In this document: positions 7,501 through 14,512 of the stretch, piece after piece
How the letters are laid out: each line of letters opens with the position of its first letter
Numbering within the stretch: the first letter of the stretch is position 1
Source: CAIQJJ01 sp964606085
Lineage (GTDB): Bacteria > Chloroflexota > Anaerolineae > Anaerolineales > UBA4823
Reading direction: 5' to 3'
Assembly: GCA_964606085.1 (NCBI GenBank)
Contig: CAZSFD010000077.1
Span: forward strand, 1 to 24,750
DNA: 24,750 bases
Made by a program: the position numbers and the translations under genes
The notes under the pieces: generated by a model
What the model was told of the DNA's origin: nothing
What the model saw: only the letters and a program-made list of their open reading frames with translations
Database searches by the model: none

Positions 7501-7696
7501 GGAAGACCGGCACGATATTGATCACCCACAAAAGTGGTTCAGCCACCTGCGCCACCAACAAACCACGCAGGGTAAACGGAACCCCACTCATGCGCAGGTA
7601 AAACCAACCACCCAACAGCGGAAAGAACAACCCCACCACGATGCCGGCCAGGGTGTAGCGCAAACGGTTTGTGGACCACCAGCGATTGGCACGCAT
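4595..7696 (-). CDS. Membrane hybrid histidine kinase (2 TM, PAS, PAS, HisKA, HATPase, REC, REC, Hpt)
   Basis: A BarA-like tripartite sensor of about 1,033 residues. Two hydrophobic helices (about 13-35 and 45-72) are followed by a coiled linker. PAS1 (about 125-240) contains a Gly/Ala repeat insert; PAS2 (255-370) follows. HisKA has H390 in NMSHEIRTPLNG. The HATPase region has N507 in NLVGNAIKF, DTGIGIP and GGTGLGL. REC1 has D681 in LLDMQMPGMDG. REC2 reads LILMEVQMPEMDG, with Glu826 where Asp is expected; its T and K are kept. Hpt has H974 in LAHSLKGAAAN. The phosphorelay would run H390 to D681 to H974, then to the co-operonic receiver. The ATG at 7696 was preferred; a GTG at 7711, directly after the SIS stop, would add five residues. 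The gene sits 15 nt after the SIS gene, so sugar-derived signals are plausible but unproven. Confidence 0.93.
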   Translation of the reverse strand: MRANRWWSTNRLRYTLAGIVVGLFFPLLGGWFYLRMSGVPFTLRGLLVAQVAEPLLWVINIVPVFLALLAHYAGRQHDRWQELKDHLEGLVTQRTEEISATHEKLLREMDEKQRIYALVSQGKKEWEAIFDTVSDLLFVTDQHGVITRCNLAASQALGKLFQQILGNGIQTLLFDEATWKDVRGSLGSTALGNAAPGSTALGNWSAVRIQGSTNLYDLSSHRISQKDDPDQFLYILRDVTERAVAQEAVLYQKRFFETLVENSPVAIAVLDMNEKILGLNPAFQYLFGHTHADCVGKNLDSLLVPDSERMSASVLTQRVLSGEKVRSLGQRRCKDGRVVDVEIFGVPIIMNGEKIGALGMYHDISEIERARKTAEAADHAKSDFLANMSHEIRTPLNGVIGMLELTLDTALTAEQKDYLKTARDSADSLLGLLNDILDFAKIEAGRLDLEVIDFDLRTTVEGVARTLAHRAQDKGLELACIVQHDVPTHLRGDPGRLRQVLVNLVGNAIKFTQHGEVVVRVALEEADPKGASLLFTVNDTGIGIPPERAGAIFERFTQVDSSTTRHYGGTGLGLTIAKQLVEMMGGQIGVESEVGRGSTFWFTARFAKQPADTKPLQPAVVDVQTLNILVVDDHATNQMVMRKMLESMGCRRGWAFSGTEALQTLKNAIHAGAPYHIVLLDMQMPGMDGEQTLRAIKADPRIREVSVIVLTSMGQRGDAARLETLGCAGYLLKPIKREQLFEAMVAVMGRKDYQVKDSAAKIVTRHTLSEQKRAATCILLAEDNPINQKLAVIILQRAGYAVDVVDNGRLALEALLNKPYTLILMEVQMPEMDGFEATRKIRQDEVRQAAGSRHIPIIAMTAHAMKGDRERCLDAGMDDYLTKPLEPQALVETLANWLSDARQAALAPTKPSLSLSAVTGAGIDLNSLLPRFGNDRQFLLEMLGEFVEQARQRVGEMRQAAQDKNAAELLRLAHSLKGAAANFNAQALTNLAAEMEQAMRQGGASGDADAWIEQIAREIPPLEELYQQAQKQL
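7089..7138. repeat. Imperfect 20-bp tandem repeat (30-bp period) inside the kinase PAS1 domain
   Basis: Bases 7089-7108 and 7119-7138 match at 18 of 20 positions, and a third partial copy follows at about 7136-7148. On the minus strand it encodes a ten-residue period, GSTALGNAAP then GSTALGNWSA. This low-complexity insert lies in the loop region of the first PAS domain. Confidence 0.75.
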
Positions 7697-7711
7697 ACAG
7701 GATTCACCCAC

Positions 7712-8746
7712 CTACCAGGTTTGAGTCACTTTGAGCAGGCCTTCGGGCTGATCGACATCCAGGCCGCGCGCGGCAGACAGATGCATGGCGAACAGTTGGC
7801 CGGGCAGCACCGCCACGCAGGGCGATAGCCACTCAGGAATGCCCGGCGGCAGGCGCAGCGGCAGGCTGGCCTGGGCGAGCAAGTCTTCCTGGTCGCTGAT
7901 CACCAGCAATTCGGCGTGCGACTCGGCCAGGCGTTTGTACAGGTTGCGCATATCGGGCAATGTTTTTCCGCTGGGGGCAATGACAATGCAAGGAAAACCG
8001 CCATCCACCATTGCAATGGGGCCGTGTAAAAAGTCGGCTGACGAATAGGGTTCGGTGACAACGCGGGTCAATTCTTTGATCTTCAGCGCCACCTCGAAGG
8101 CGGTGGCGTAGTTCAGGCCACGGCCCAAGACCACGCATTGTTCCATGTAGCGATAGCGCTCTACGCGCCCCACCACCGCTTGCGTGATTTGAAGCGTGTG
8201 GCGCATCCAGGCGGGCAGTTCGCGCAGTTGTTCGAGCGCCGCAGAATCATCGGCCAAAGCACAGGAGAATAAGGCCAGCGCGGCCAGCGAGGCGGTATAG
8301 CTCTTGGTGGCCGCCACGGCCTGTTCGGGCCAGGCGTGCAGCGCGATCACGTAATCGGCGGTTTTTGCCAGGGGCGATTCGGGATCATTGGTGATCGTCA
8401 GCGTCGGGCGGCCCTGGCGGCGGCCTTCTTCGAGGATAGAAACGATGTCGGGTGAACGTCCCGCCTGCGAGACGGCCATCACCAGCGCCCGATCCAGGTT
8501 GGGGGCCGACCCGTAGGTGGTGAAGACGGAGGGCGTGGCCAGCGCCACCTGGATGCGGTTGTGAATCCCCAGGCGGTATTGGGCGTAGCGGGCGGCGTTA
8601 TCTGAGGTGCCGCGGGCGGCGATCAAGATGTAATCGAAGCGTCCGCGCAATTCGTTGGCAATGCGCTGCACATGGGCGGTTTCTTGTGCGAGCAATTGCT
8701 GGATGACTTCGGGTTGTTGGGCGATTTCGGTGGATAGAATGGACAT
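7712..8746 (-). CDS. Double-SIS sugar-phosphate isomerase/deaminase (GlmS isomerase-like, NagB-II type)
   Basis: A 344-residue protein with two SIS domains and no glutaminase domain. SIS1 (about 35-165) carries AARGTSDNAA and VSQAGRSPDIV, the phosphosugar-binding Ser/Thr loops of the GlmS isomerase half. SIS2 (about 200-335) carries LGRGLNYATAFE, LKIKELT and FLHGPIAMV, with the conserved Glu and His of the family. Stand-alone proteins of this kind act as SIS-type glucosamine-6-phosphate deaminases. Position just downstream of a hexosaminidase supports amino-sugar-phosphate deamination (inference). The ATG at 8746 has AAAGGA 7 nt upstream. Distinguishing it from a fructoselysine- or other aminosugar-isomerase would need phylogeny. 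Confidence 0.85.
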   Translation of the reverse strand: MSILSTEIAQQPEVIQQLLAQETAHVQRIANELRGRFDYILIAARGTSDNAARYAQYRLGIHNRIQVALATPSVFTTYGSAPNLDRALVMAVSQAGRSPDIVSILEEGRRQGRPTLTITNDPESPLAKTADYVIALHAWPEQAVAATKSYTASLAALALFSCALADDSAALEQLRELPAWMRHTLQITQAVVGRVERYRYMEQCVVLGRGLNYATAFEVALKIKELTRVVTEPYSSADFLHGPIAMVDGGFPCIVIAPSGKTLPDMRNLYKRLAESHAELLVISDQEDLLAQASLPLRLPPGIPEWLSPCVAVLPGQLFAMHLSAARGLDVDQPEGLLKVTQTW

Positions 8747-8797
8747 TGTGTAATCCTTTGCAAAGTTTGAGATCTGGTTTCGAAAGGCTCAACTGGC

Positions 8798-10660
8798 CTA
8801 TGCCAGGTAATCTTTACGCGCCTTCTCGAAACGCGCCACACTGTCTGCCAGGCCGCCGGGGCGGTTGCGGGCGCGCCAGACCTTGCGATGTTCGCTGATG
8901 ATCTCGCGCAAATCGGCGTTGAGCGTTACGTGGCCCTTTTCGGGTGCGCCCAGGGCCAGCAGGCCACGCTGACAGGCGTGCCGCAGGGTGCGGGCGGCGT
9001 AATTCAACTCGCGCAACAGCAGGGCGGCATCGGGGCGGGTGCTGGCGGCCTGCGGCAAGGCGATCATGGCATCCTCAATCGCTTGCAGCGTTTGGGTCAG
9101 TGCGCCAGGGCTGGTGCGTTCGCCATAACGTTCAGCGATTTGTTCGAGCGGGGTTTGTAAAAAGTTGTGCAGCGCCGAACTGTTGCCCGGTTCGAAGCCT
9201 GCAAAACGGTAGATATTTCCCAGGCTATAGGCCACCTGCCCCAGCACGCCCGCCGGGTCGTCGAAGGCGTAGCGGTTGAGGGCGGCGATCACATCCAGGC
9301 CGCGGTTGGCCTCTACCGCCCAGGCGTAGGCCGCGCCCGCCAGGAAACCAAGATAGCTGACCGGTAAGGGCTGCCAGTGGCCGTTGTCGCCCCAATCGGT
9401 GTTGAGGTAGCCCGCCGCGCCGTGTTTCAGGCCGTTTTCGGCGGCGTTGAGCAAATTTCCCAGGGCGTTAGCGGTGCGTCCGGCCACGGTGTTCCAGGAA
9501 GATGTGCCAGGGCAGACGTAAAACTCCAAACCGGCGGCGGCAAAGGCGGCGCCTTCGCGGTCGAAGGGGTGATTGGCCTCATACCCCCACGAGAGGGCGA
9601 TGACATCTTTGGGAAGTTCAGCCACCAATTCGGGATGCTGCAAGATGATGTCGCCCCAAAACTGCATCCGACGGCCACGCGCCGCCACTTCGCGGTAGAT
9701 TTTGAGCAGAAATTCGAGGTAGACGCGCCCACTGCCACGCGCTTCGCACTCTGCCTTACTGCGCCCCTGGCCGAGGTCCCACGTTTCATCGCAGCCCACA
9801 TTGAACAGGCGGCTGGAAAAGTGTGGCAGCAGTTCATCATACATCTCGCGGATCAGTTGTATGCTGCCCGGGTCGGAGGGGCAAAGGGTGAATGGCTCAT
9901 CAGAATGACCGCCCCAGGGATAATCGTAGCCATCGGGGGTCTCTGCCAGCGGGCGGTATTCGGGGTGGATCAGCCAGCGGTTGAGGTGGCCGAAGGAGTT
10001 CTGGTTGGGGACGAGTTCGACGTGACGCTCGCGGCAGAAGGCATCTAACGCCAGGATTTCCTCGCCGGTGAAAGGGGATGCTTTCGCCCACGGGACTGGA
10101 TGGCGGCGGTAAGCGAAGGTATGCTCGGTGTACAGTTGCACCTGGTTGATCTTCCAGGACGCCAGGCGGTCTACCAGGTCGAGGACGGTTTGCAGGGTGG
10201 GAACTTTGTCGCGCGAGATGTCGAGCATGACGCCGCGGGCGGGAAAATCGGGCCAATCGCGAATGTGCAGGCAGGGCATTTGCGTGGTCAGCTTGCTGGA
10301 GGGCTGCGTGAGTAGTTGGATCAGCGTGCAGACGCCGTAAAAGACGCCGGCCTGATCGTGGGCGTTGATCTGGATATTTTGCGGGGTGATCAGCAGTTCA
10401 TACCCCTGGGGGTGTGGCACTTTTTCGGGCGTCAGGCGCAGCGAAAGCGCCAGTAAGTCAATGGGTGTGGCGCGGCTGGCGGTAATCTCCCACACCAGGC
10501 CGTGGGTGTCGAGCAGCGCCCGGCACACGCGCCCGGCAGCAAAACGCAGCGCCTGGGGGTCAGGCGCATCGAGCAAGATCAGGCGGTCGGGTTCAATGGC
10601 AAAGCAGCCATCCAGCGGGTGCATGTGACGAGGTTGCGGGCAAAGGGTGGGTTGGGTCAT
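8798..10660 (-). CDS. GH20 beta-N-acetylhexosaminidase, apparently cytoplasmic
   Basis: A 620-residue glycoside hydrolase family 20 protein that would release terminal GlcNAc or GalNAc. The N-terminal alpha/beta GH20b-like domain (about 1-130) ends at GVFYGVCTLIQLL. The TIM barrel then starts with the family's RDWPDFPARGVMLDISRDKVP. The substrate-assisted catalytic pair is seen as CDET in LFNVGCDETWDLGQG; most relatives have G(G/A)DE, so the Cys just before the Asp is a small deviation. QFWGDIILQHPEL and LSWGYE are barrel motifs. A helical C-terminal region of about 150 residues follows. There is no signal peptide, so the substrate should be imported oligosaccharide. The ATG has AAGGA 8 nt upstream (AAGGATACTCCC). 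It is the first gene of the operon with the SIS gene (51-nt gap) and the two-component genes. Confidence 0.92.
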   Translation of the reverse strand: MTQPTLCPQPRHMHPLDGCFAIEPDRLILLDAPDPQALRFAAGRVCRALLDTHGLVWEITASRATPIDLLALSLRLTPEKVPHPQGYELLITPQNIQINAHDQAGVFYGVCTLIQLLTQPSSKLTTQMPCLHIRDWPDFPARGVMLDISRDKVPTLQTVLDLVDRLASWKINQVQLYTEHTFAYRRHPVPWAKASPFTGEEILALDAFCRERHVELVPNQNSFGHLNRWLIHPEYRPLAETPDGYDYPWGGHSDEPFTLCPSDPGSIQLIREMYDELLPHFSSRLFNVGCDETWDLGQGRSKAECEARGSGRVYLEFLLKIYREVAARGRRMQFWGDIILQHPELVAELPKDVIALSWGYEANHPFDREGAAFAAAGLEFYVCPGTSSWNTVAGRTANALGNLLNAAENGLKHGAAGYLNTDWGDNGHWQPLPVSYLGFLAGAAYAWAVEANRGLDVIAALNRYAFDDPAGVLGQVAYSLGNIYRFAGFEPGNSSALHNFLQTPLEQIAERYGERTSPGALTQTLQAIEDAMIALPQAASTRPDAALLLRELNYAARTLRHACQRGLLALGAPEKGHVTLNADLREIISEHRKVWRARNRPGGLADSVARFEKARKDYLA

Positions 10661-10716
10661 GGGAGTATCCTTATCGGGGGGGAGAAAAAGGGCCGATGAG
10701 TAGGCTAACGGGGTTA

Positions 10717-10722
10717 ATTATA
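10717..10722 (-). promoter_or_regulatory. Candidate -10 of the hexosaminidase operon
   Basis: The minus strand reads TTGTATAATTAACC with a perfect TATAAT at 10722-10717, giving a leader of about 50 nt before the GH20 ATG. No convincing -35 lies 16-18 nt upstream. Confidence 0.4.
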
Positions 10723-10749
10723 CAACTTGCACGATGAAGTATATCTACT

Positions 10750-10771
10750 GGTATCGCCTGACGATGATACC
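10750..10771. promoter_or_regulatory. Possible operator: GGTATC-N10-GATACC
   Basis: A perfect six-base inverted repeat (10750-10755 and 10766-10771) with a 10-bp centre lies in the divergent promoter region between the GH20 and secreted-glycosidase operons, upstream of both. Such spacing suits a dimeric repressor or activator, but a repeat this short can occur by chance and no regulator gene is nearby. Confidence 0.25.
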
Positions 10772-10840
10772 TGCGAGTTCTTGTTTTGTTGGCATGATGT
10801 ACCTTACATAAGCGTATGGATGGCAAAATGCGCTTGACAG

Positions 10841-10846
10841 TAGAAT
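10841..10846 (+). promoter_or_regulatory. Candidate -10 (TAGAAT) of a leaderless transcript
   Basis: TAGAAT ends exactly 7 nt before the ATG at 10854, so transcription would start at or next to the start codon. No Shine-Dalgarno sequence precedes this ATG. A TTGACA at 10834-10839 is too close to serve as its -35. The same 7-nt arrangement is seen before the gene at 22295. Confidence 0.3.
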
Positions 10847-10853
10847 AGTGGCT

Positions 10854-12317
10854 ATGAAATACCCGATACGCATCATTTGTACCATCATTTTGCTGACTTT
10901 GCTCAATTTGGGCCAGCCAATGCTCTTCTCTCAGGCCAGTGTGCCAGAGCAACCCCGGCGCGTCTTTCTCCCCGTGGTCGGCAAAAATTATCCCAGCTTT
11001 TCACACTTCGGTTTTGAAATTACCAAACCCATCTCGGCCATCCAGGGCAAAAACCTGGATGAAAGCGAACCTATCGCCGCCCTGGGAGCGCAGTGGATCC
11101 GGCTCAACGGCAGAATCTCGTGGCGCGAATTGCAACCCGACCTGGGCCAGCCCATCGCCTGGGAAAAGCTGGCTTCTTTTGATGAAGAATTGCAACACAT
11201 CAAACGGCTTGGCTTGCTGCCCATCGTTGTCGTAGATGATTATCCCTCGTGGGCAGTACAACCTTACCTGGACACAAACGCGCAGCAATGGGTCTACTCC
11301 TCCTGTGCTGCCCTGCGAACGGAGCATTTCAAAACCTTTGCCGGCTTCGTGCGTCAATTGGTGGCCCGCTATCAATCGAGCGTTCACCATTGGGAATTGG
11401 GCAACGAAGTGGATGTCTCGCCGTTGCAGGTAGCCAAAGACAGCATCTATGGCTGTTGGGGTGATGTGCAAGACCCCTATTTTGGCGGCAGGCACTATGG
11501 CGAGATGCTCAAAGTGGTCACGCCAGCCATCAAAGCCGTTGACCCCTCGGCAACCGTGTGGATTGGCGGTCTGCTGCTCGACAAACCCAACTCGCAGCCG
11601 TCAGAGCTTCCCGTAGAAAAATTCTTCGAGGGCATTCTGCTGGCTGGCGCTGCGCCCTACTTCGACATGGTCGCCTATCACGCTTACCCGGCCTATCAGA
11701 TCGAACGACTGGATTACGACCTCAACCCGGCCAACCGCTGGTATGCGTGGGGAGGTTTGCTGGCCGGCAAAGCCCGTTTCCTGCGCCAGGTGATGCAGCA
11801 GTACGGCGTGTCTAAACCCTTGTTCGTCAACGAAATCGGCCTGACCTGCCCTGAGCAGCTCGGTTACTGCGCCAACCCCGGGGCAGATTTTTTCCACGCC
11901 CAGGCCGATATGCTGGTGCGCATGTTTGTGCGCAGCATTGCCCACAACATCACCGGAGTCACCTGGTATGCGTTGGATGATCCCGGTTGGCGGCATGTGG
12001 GCCTGCTCGACCGGCAAAACTCGCCCAGGCCAGCCTATCATGCCTTCAAGGTTTTGAGCGCCCAATTGAACGACGCCGAGTACATCTCCCCCACCCCGGC
12101 ATATCCTGGGGTGGCTGGCTATGTCTTTCGCACGGCCTCACATCAGGTGCAGGTGTTGTGGGCCGAGCAGGACGAGTGGATCAGCCTCGCCATCCCCCAA
12201 AATAGCTGGATAGCCGGGTATGATATTTACGGCCAACCCCTGGCTTGCCTCTCTGCCGGCGGCAATTGCCAGATCGAGGTTGGTTTTGCGCCCATCTACG
12301 TGCTACAAAATCCATAA
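10854..12317 (+). CDS. Secreted clan GH-A-like glycoside hydrolase
   Basis: A 487-residue exported protein. Residues 1-29 form a signal peptide with a basic start (MKYPIR), a hydrophobic core (IICTIILLTLLNL) and a probable cut near Ala29. It is followed by RRVFLPVVGKN, a segment often seen after signal peptides in Chloroflexota. The remainder is a (beta/alpha)8 glycosidase of the GH5/GH39-like superfamily: WELGNEVD gives the candidate acid/base E185, and LFVNEIGLTC gives the candidate nucleophile E327. VVVDDYPSW and MVAYHAYPAY are typical barrel strands. The C-terminal about 80 residues look like a small beta domain. The ATG at 10854 was preferred to the GTG at 10848, which adds two residues before the signal peptide. 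It leads the plus-strand amino-sugar operon, so it may expose hexosamine-containing glycans outside the cell. The exact family and substrate are not assigned. Confidence 0.8.
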   Translation: MKYPIRIICTIILLTLLNLGQPMLFSQASVPEQPRRVFLPVVGKNYPSFSHFGFEITKPISAIQGKNLDESEPIAALGAQWIRLNGRISWRELQPDLGQPIAWEKLASFDEELQHIKRLGLLPIVVVDDYPSWAVQPYLDTNAQQWVYSSCAALRTEHFKTFAGFVRQLVARYQSSVHHWELGNEVDVSPLQVAKDSIYGCWGDVQDPYFGGRHYGEMLKVVTPAIKAVDPSATVWIGGLLLDKPNSQPSELPVEKFFEGILLAGAAPYFDMVAYHAYPAYQIERLDYDLNPANRWYAWGGLLAGKARFLRQVMQQYGVSKPLFVNEIGLTCPEQLGYCANPGADFFHAQADMLVRMFVRSIAHNITGVTWYALDDPGWRHVGLLDRQNSPRPAYHAFKVLSAQLNDAEYISPTPAYPGVAGYVFRTASHQVQVLWAEQDEWISLAIPQNSWIAGYDIYGQPLACLSAGGNCQIEVGFAPIYVLQNP

Positions 12318-12356
12318 TCATCGCACAAAAAACAAGAATTTCACCTGTAAGATACT

Positions 12357-13391
12357 ATGCTGCTCAAAAATTACCGTCCCCAATCCAAACTGATCGTCAA
12401 ATCCACCCCCATCACCAAACCGCGCTTTCCGGTGATAGACGCACACAATCACCTCGGCGAATCGTTCGGCGGCGGGTGGGAAAAGAAACCCATCAACGAG
12501 CTGCTCGACCGCCTCGACGAAGCCGGCGTGATCCACTACGTTGACCTGGATGGCGGCTGGGGCGAAGACATCCTTCACGCCCACCTCGACGCCTTCAAAG
12601 CCAAGGCCCCCGAACGCTTCCACATATTCGGCGGCGTAGATTGGTCGCAATGGCCTGAGAAAGGCAATGCCTTCGCCGAATGGGTCGCCAACCGCCTGCG
12701 CCAGCAAAAAGAACGCGGCGCGGAGGGATTGAAAATCTGGAAGCCCTTCGGCCTGCACGTCAAAGACCAGCACGGCCAGCTTGCCAAAATAGCTGACCCT
12801 CGCCTCGACCCGATCTGGCAGACCGCCGGCGAACTCGGCCTGCCGGTGCTGATCCACATCGCCGACCCGGTGGCTTTCTTCGACCCGATAGACGAACGCA
12901 ACGAGCGCTGGGAAGAATTGGGGGATAATCCCGATTGGGCCTTCACCAGCCCGCCCTTCCCGCCCTTTTTAGAGATCGTCAATGGCCTGGCAGCCCTGGT
13001 TGCCCGCCATCCACAGACCACTTTCATCGGCGCGCACGTCGGCTGCTATCCTGAGAACCTGGCCTGGGTGGGGGCGCTGCTCGACCGCTGTCCCAATTTC
13101 TATGTGGATATTTCCGCCCGCATCGCCGAATTGGGCCGCCAGCCCTACACCGCCCGACGCTTTTTCTTGCAGTACGCCGACCGCATTCTCTTCGGCACCG
13201 ATAGCGGTCCCAACCCCGAAATGTACCGCATTTATTACCGCTTCCTCGAAACCGACGACGAATACTTCAACCCCAACACCGGCGAAATCCCCGGACAGGG
13301 GCGCTGGTTTGTCAATGGGTTGTATTTGCCGGAGGATGTGTTGGAAAAGGTGTATTTTCGGAATGCACAGAAGGTTTTGAAGATTGTGTAG
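12357..13391 (+). CDS. Amidohydrolase_2 family TIM-barrel metal hydrolase (ACMSD-like)
   Basis: A 344-residue protein with the metal-ligand pattern of the amidohydrolase_2 group: DAHNHLG (H30, H32), LKIWKPFG (K126 region), LIHIADP (H167), GAHVG (H227) and LFGTDSG (D282). The family includes decarboxylases and hydrolases acting on small acids, lactones and amides in the cytoplasm. It lacks the layout of NagA/AgaA deacetylases. There is no signal peptide. It lies 39 nt after the secreted glycosidase and 32 nt before the AgaS-like gene, so it is probably in the same operon. Its substrate in this pathway is unknown: a lactone, or a deacetylation substitute, are guesses. The ribosome site before the ATG is weak and no alternative in-frame Met exists before the first motif. 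Confidence 0.85.
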   Translation: MLLKNYRPQSKLIVKSTPITKPRFPVIDAHNHLGESFGGGWEKKPINELLDRLDEAGVIHYVDLDGGWGEDILHAHLDAFKAKAPERFHIFGGVDWSQWPEKGNAFAEWVANRLRQQKERGAEGLKIWKPFGLHVKDQHGQLAKIADPRLDPIWQTAGELGLPVLIHIADPVAFFDPIDERNERWEELGDNPDWAFTSPPFPPFLEIVNGLAALVARHPQTTFIGAHVGCYPENLAWVGALLDRCPNFYVDISARIAELGRQPYTARRFFLQYADRILFGTDSGPNPEMYRIYYRFLETDDEYFNPNTGEIPGQGRWFVNGLYLPEDVLEKVYFRNAQKVLKIV

Positions 13392-13423
13392 CAATGTTGG
13401 GGTAAACCCAAGAAGGATTTTTT

Positions 13424-14464
13424 ATGACCGACCAACGAGGCCAATTCACCTATCAAGAAATCATCGCGCAGCCTGCCGCCTGGCAAAACGCGCTGGATGT
13501 GACCGGCGCCCACGCCGCGGCGTTGAAAGCGCTGAGCGAGAACGCCGACCAGGTGATCTTCACCGGCTGCGGCTCGACCTACTATCTCTCGCTGGCCGCC
13601 GCCGCGCTCTTCCAGGAACTCACCGGAAAATCGGCCCGTGGCGTGCCGGGCAGCGAACTGCTGCTCAACCCGGCCACTTGCCAGGTAGGGCGAACGGTTA
13701 GTTCGCCCCTACTCGTCGCCGTCAGCCGCTCCGGCACGACCACCGAAACCATCCGGGCCACCGAAGCCTTCAAAGCCAGCGGGCGTGGGCCGGTGGTGGT
13801 CATCTCCAATTACCCCGATACCCCGCTGGCGAAATTGGGCGACATCACGCTGATCCTCCCCGCCGGGCAGGAAGAATCGGTGGCGCAGACGCGCTCTTTC
13901 GCCGCGATGTATGTGGCGGCAACGGCATTGGCCGCCATCGCTGCCGGGCGCGACGACCTGCTCGCGGCCATGCCGGGCCTGCCTGCCGCCGGAGAACGCC
14001 TGTTGGCGCAATACGCCGGGCAGTCGCAGCAGATCGGCGAAAATCTCGCCTTCGACCGCTTCTATTTCCTCGGCAGCGGGGGGCGTTATGGGCTGGCGTG
14101 CGAGGTCAATCTCAAGATGAAAGAGATGACCCTCACCCACAGCGAGCCGTTTCACTTCCTGGAATTCCGCCACGGGCCGATGAGCATGGTCACGCCTGGC
14201 ACCGTCATCGCCGGGCTGCTTTCTGAGAAAAACGCCGCTCACGAAGCGGCCGTGCTGGGCGAAATGCGCGCCAAAGGGGCCACCATCCTGTCGCTGGGCG
14301 AAAGCGCGGCGGATGTGGCCTTTGCCAGCGGCCTGCCCGAAGCCGTGCGCGGCGTGCTGTACCTGCCTGTGCTGCAACTGACCGCCTATTACCGCTCGCT
14401 CGCCAAAGGTCTCAACCCCGATCGCCCCGCCAATCTGACGGCGGTGGTAACACTCGATTTATGA
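13424..14464 (+). CDS. agaS: AgaS-like SIS isomerase/deaminase (galactosamine-6-phosphate deaminase candidate)
   Basis: A 346-residue double-SIS protein. SIS1 has FTGCGSTYYLS (47-56) and VAVSRSGTTTETI (98-110); SIS2 has FLGSGGRYGLACEVNLKMKEMT, then HSEPFHFLEFRHGPMSMV with the conserved Glu and His. AgaS enzymes convert galactosamine 6-phosphate to tagatose 6-phosphate plus ammonia. The downstream PfkB kinase and KbaZ-type aldolase subunit supply the next steps, which is the main reason for choosing AgaS over GlmS or FrlB. The ATG at 13424 has AAGGA 6 nt upstream. Residues 88-97 (VGRTVSSPLL) are encoded by a palindromic repeat that seems inserted in frame just before the SIS1 strand. It is a distinct paralogue of the minus-strand SIS gene at 7712-8746. 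Confidence 0.82.
   Translation: MTDQRGQFTYQEIIAQPAAWQNALDVTGAHAAALKALSENADQVIFTGCGSTYYLSLAAAALFQELTGKSARGVPGSELLLNPATCQVGRTVSSPLLVAVSRSGTTTETIRATEAFKASGRGPVVVISNYPDTPLAKLGDITLILPAGQEESVAQTRSFAAMYVAATALAAIAAGRDDLLAAMPGLPAAGERLLAQYAGQSQQIGENLAFDRFYFLGSGGRYGLACEVNLKMKEMTLTHSEPFHFLEFRHGPMSMVTPGTVIAGLLSEKNAAHEAAVLGEMRAKGATILSLGESAADVAFASGLPEAVRGVLYLPVLQLTAYYRSLAKGLNPDRPANLTAVVTLDL
13685..13712. repeat. Short palindromic repeat inserted in frame in the agaS-like gene
   Basis: GTAGGGCGAAC (13685-13695), a GGTTA loop, then GTTCGCCCCTAC (13701-13712), which is the reverse complement apart from one extra base. It resembles the dispersed GTAGGGGCGAAC-type palindromes found in many bacterial genomes. 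Only this copy is visible in the window. Confidence 0.7.
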
Positions 14465-14512
14465 TCGCCGCTGGCCTCACCTGGCAATGGCAGATCGGCG
14501 ACGCCTTCTACC

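Noticed and set aside
7697..7711. GTG at 7711 as the kinase start
   Set aside because: It directly follows the SIS stop with no ribosome site, and the ATG at 7696 precedes the first basic and membrane segment. It is kept as an alternative, since it adds only five residues.
10834..10862. TTGACA at 10834 as the -35 of a classical promoter for the secreted glycosidase
   Set aside because: The position 17 bp downstream (AAATAC) is inside the coding sequence and a poor -10. The TAGAAT upstream fits the ATG better.
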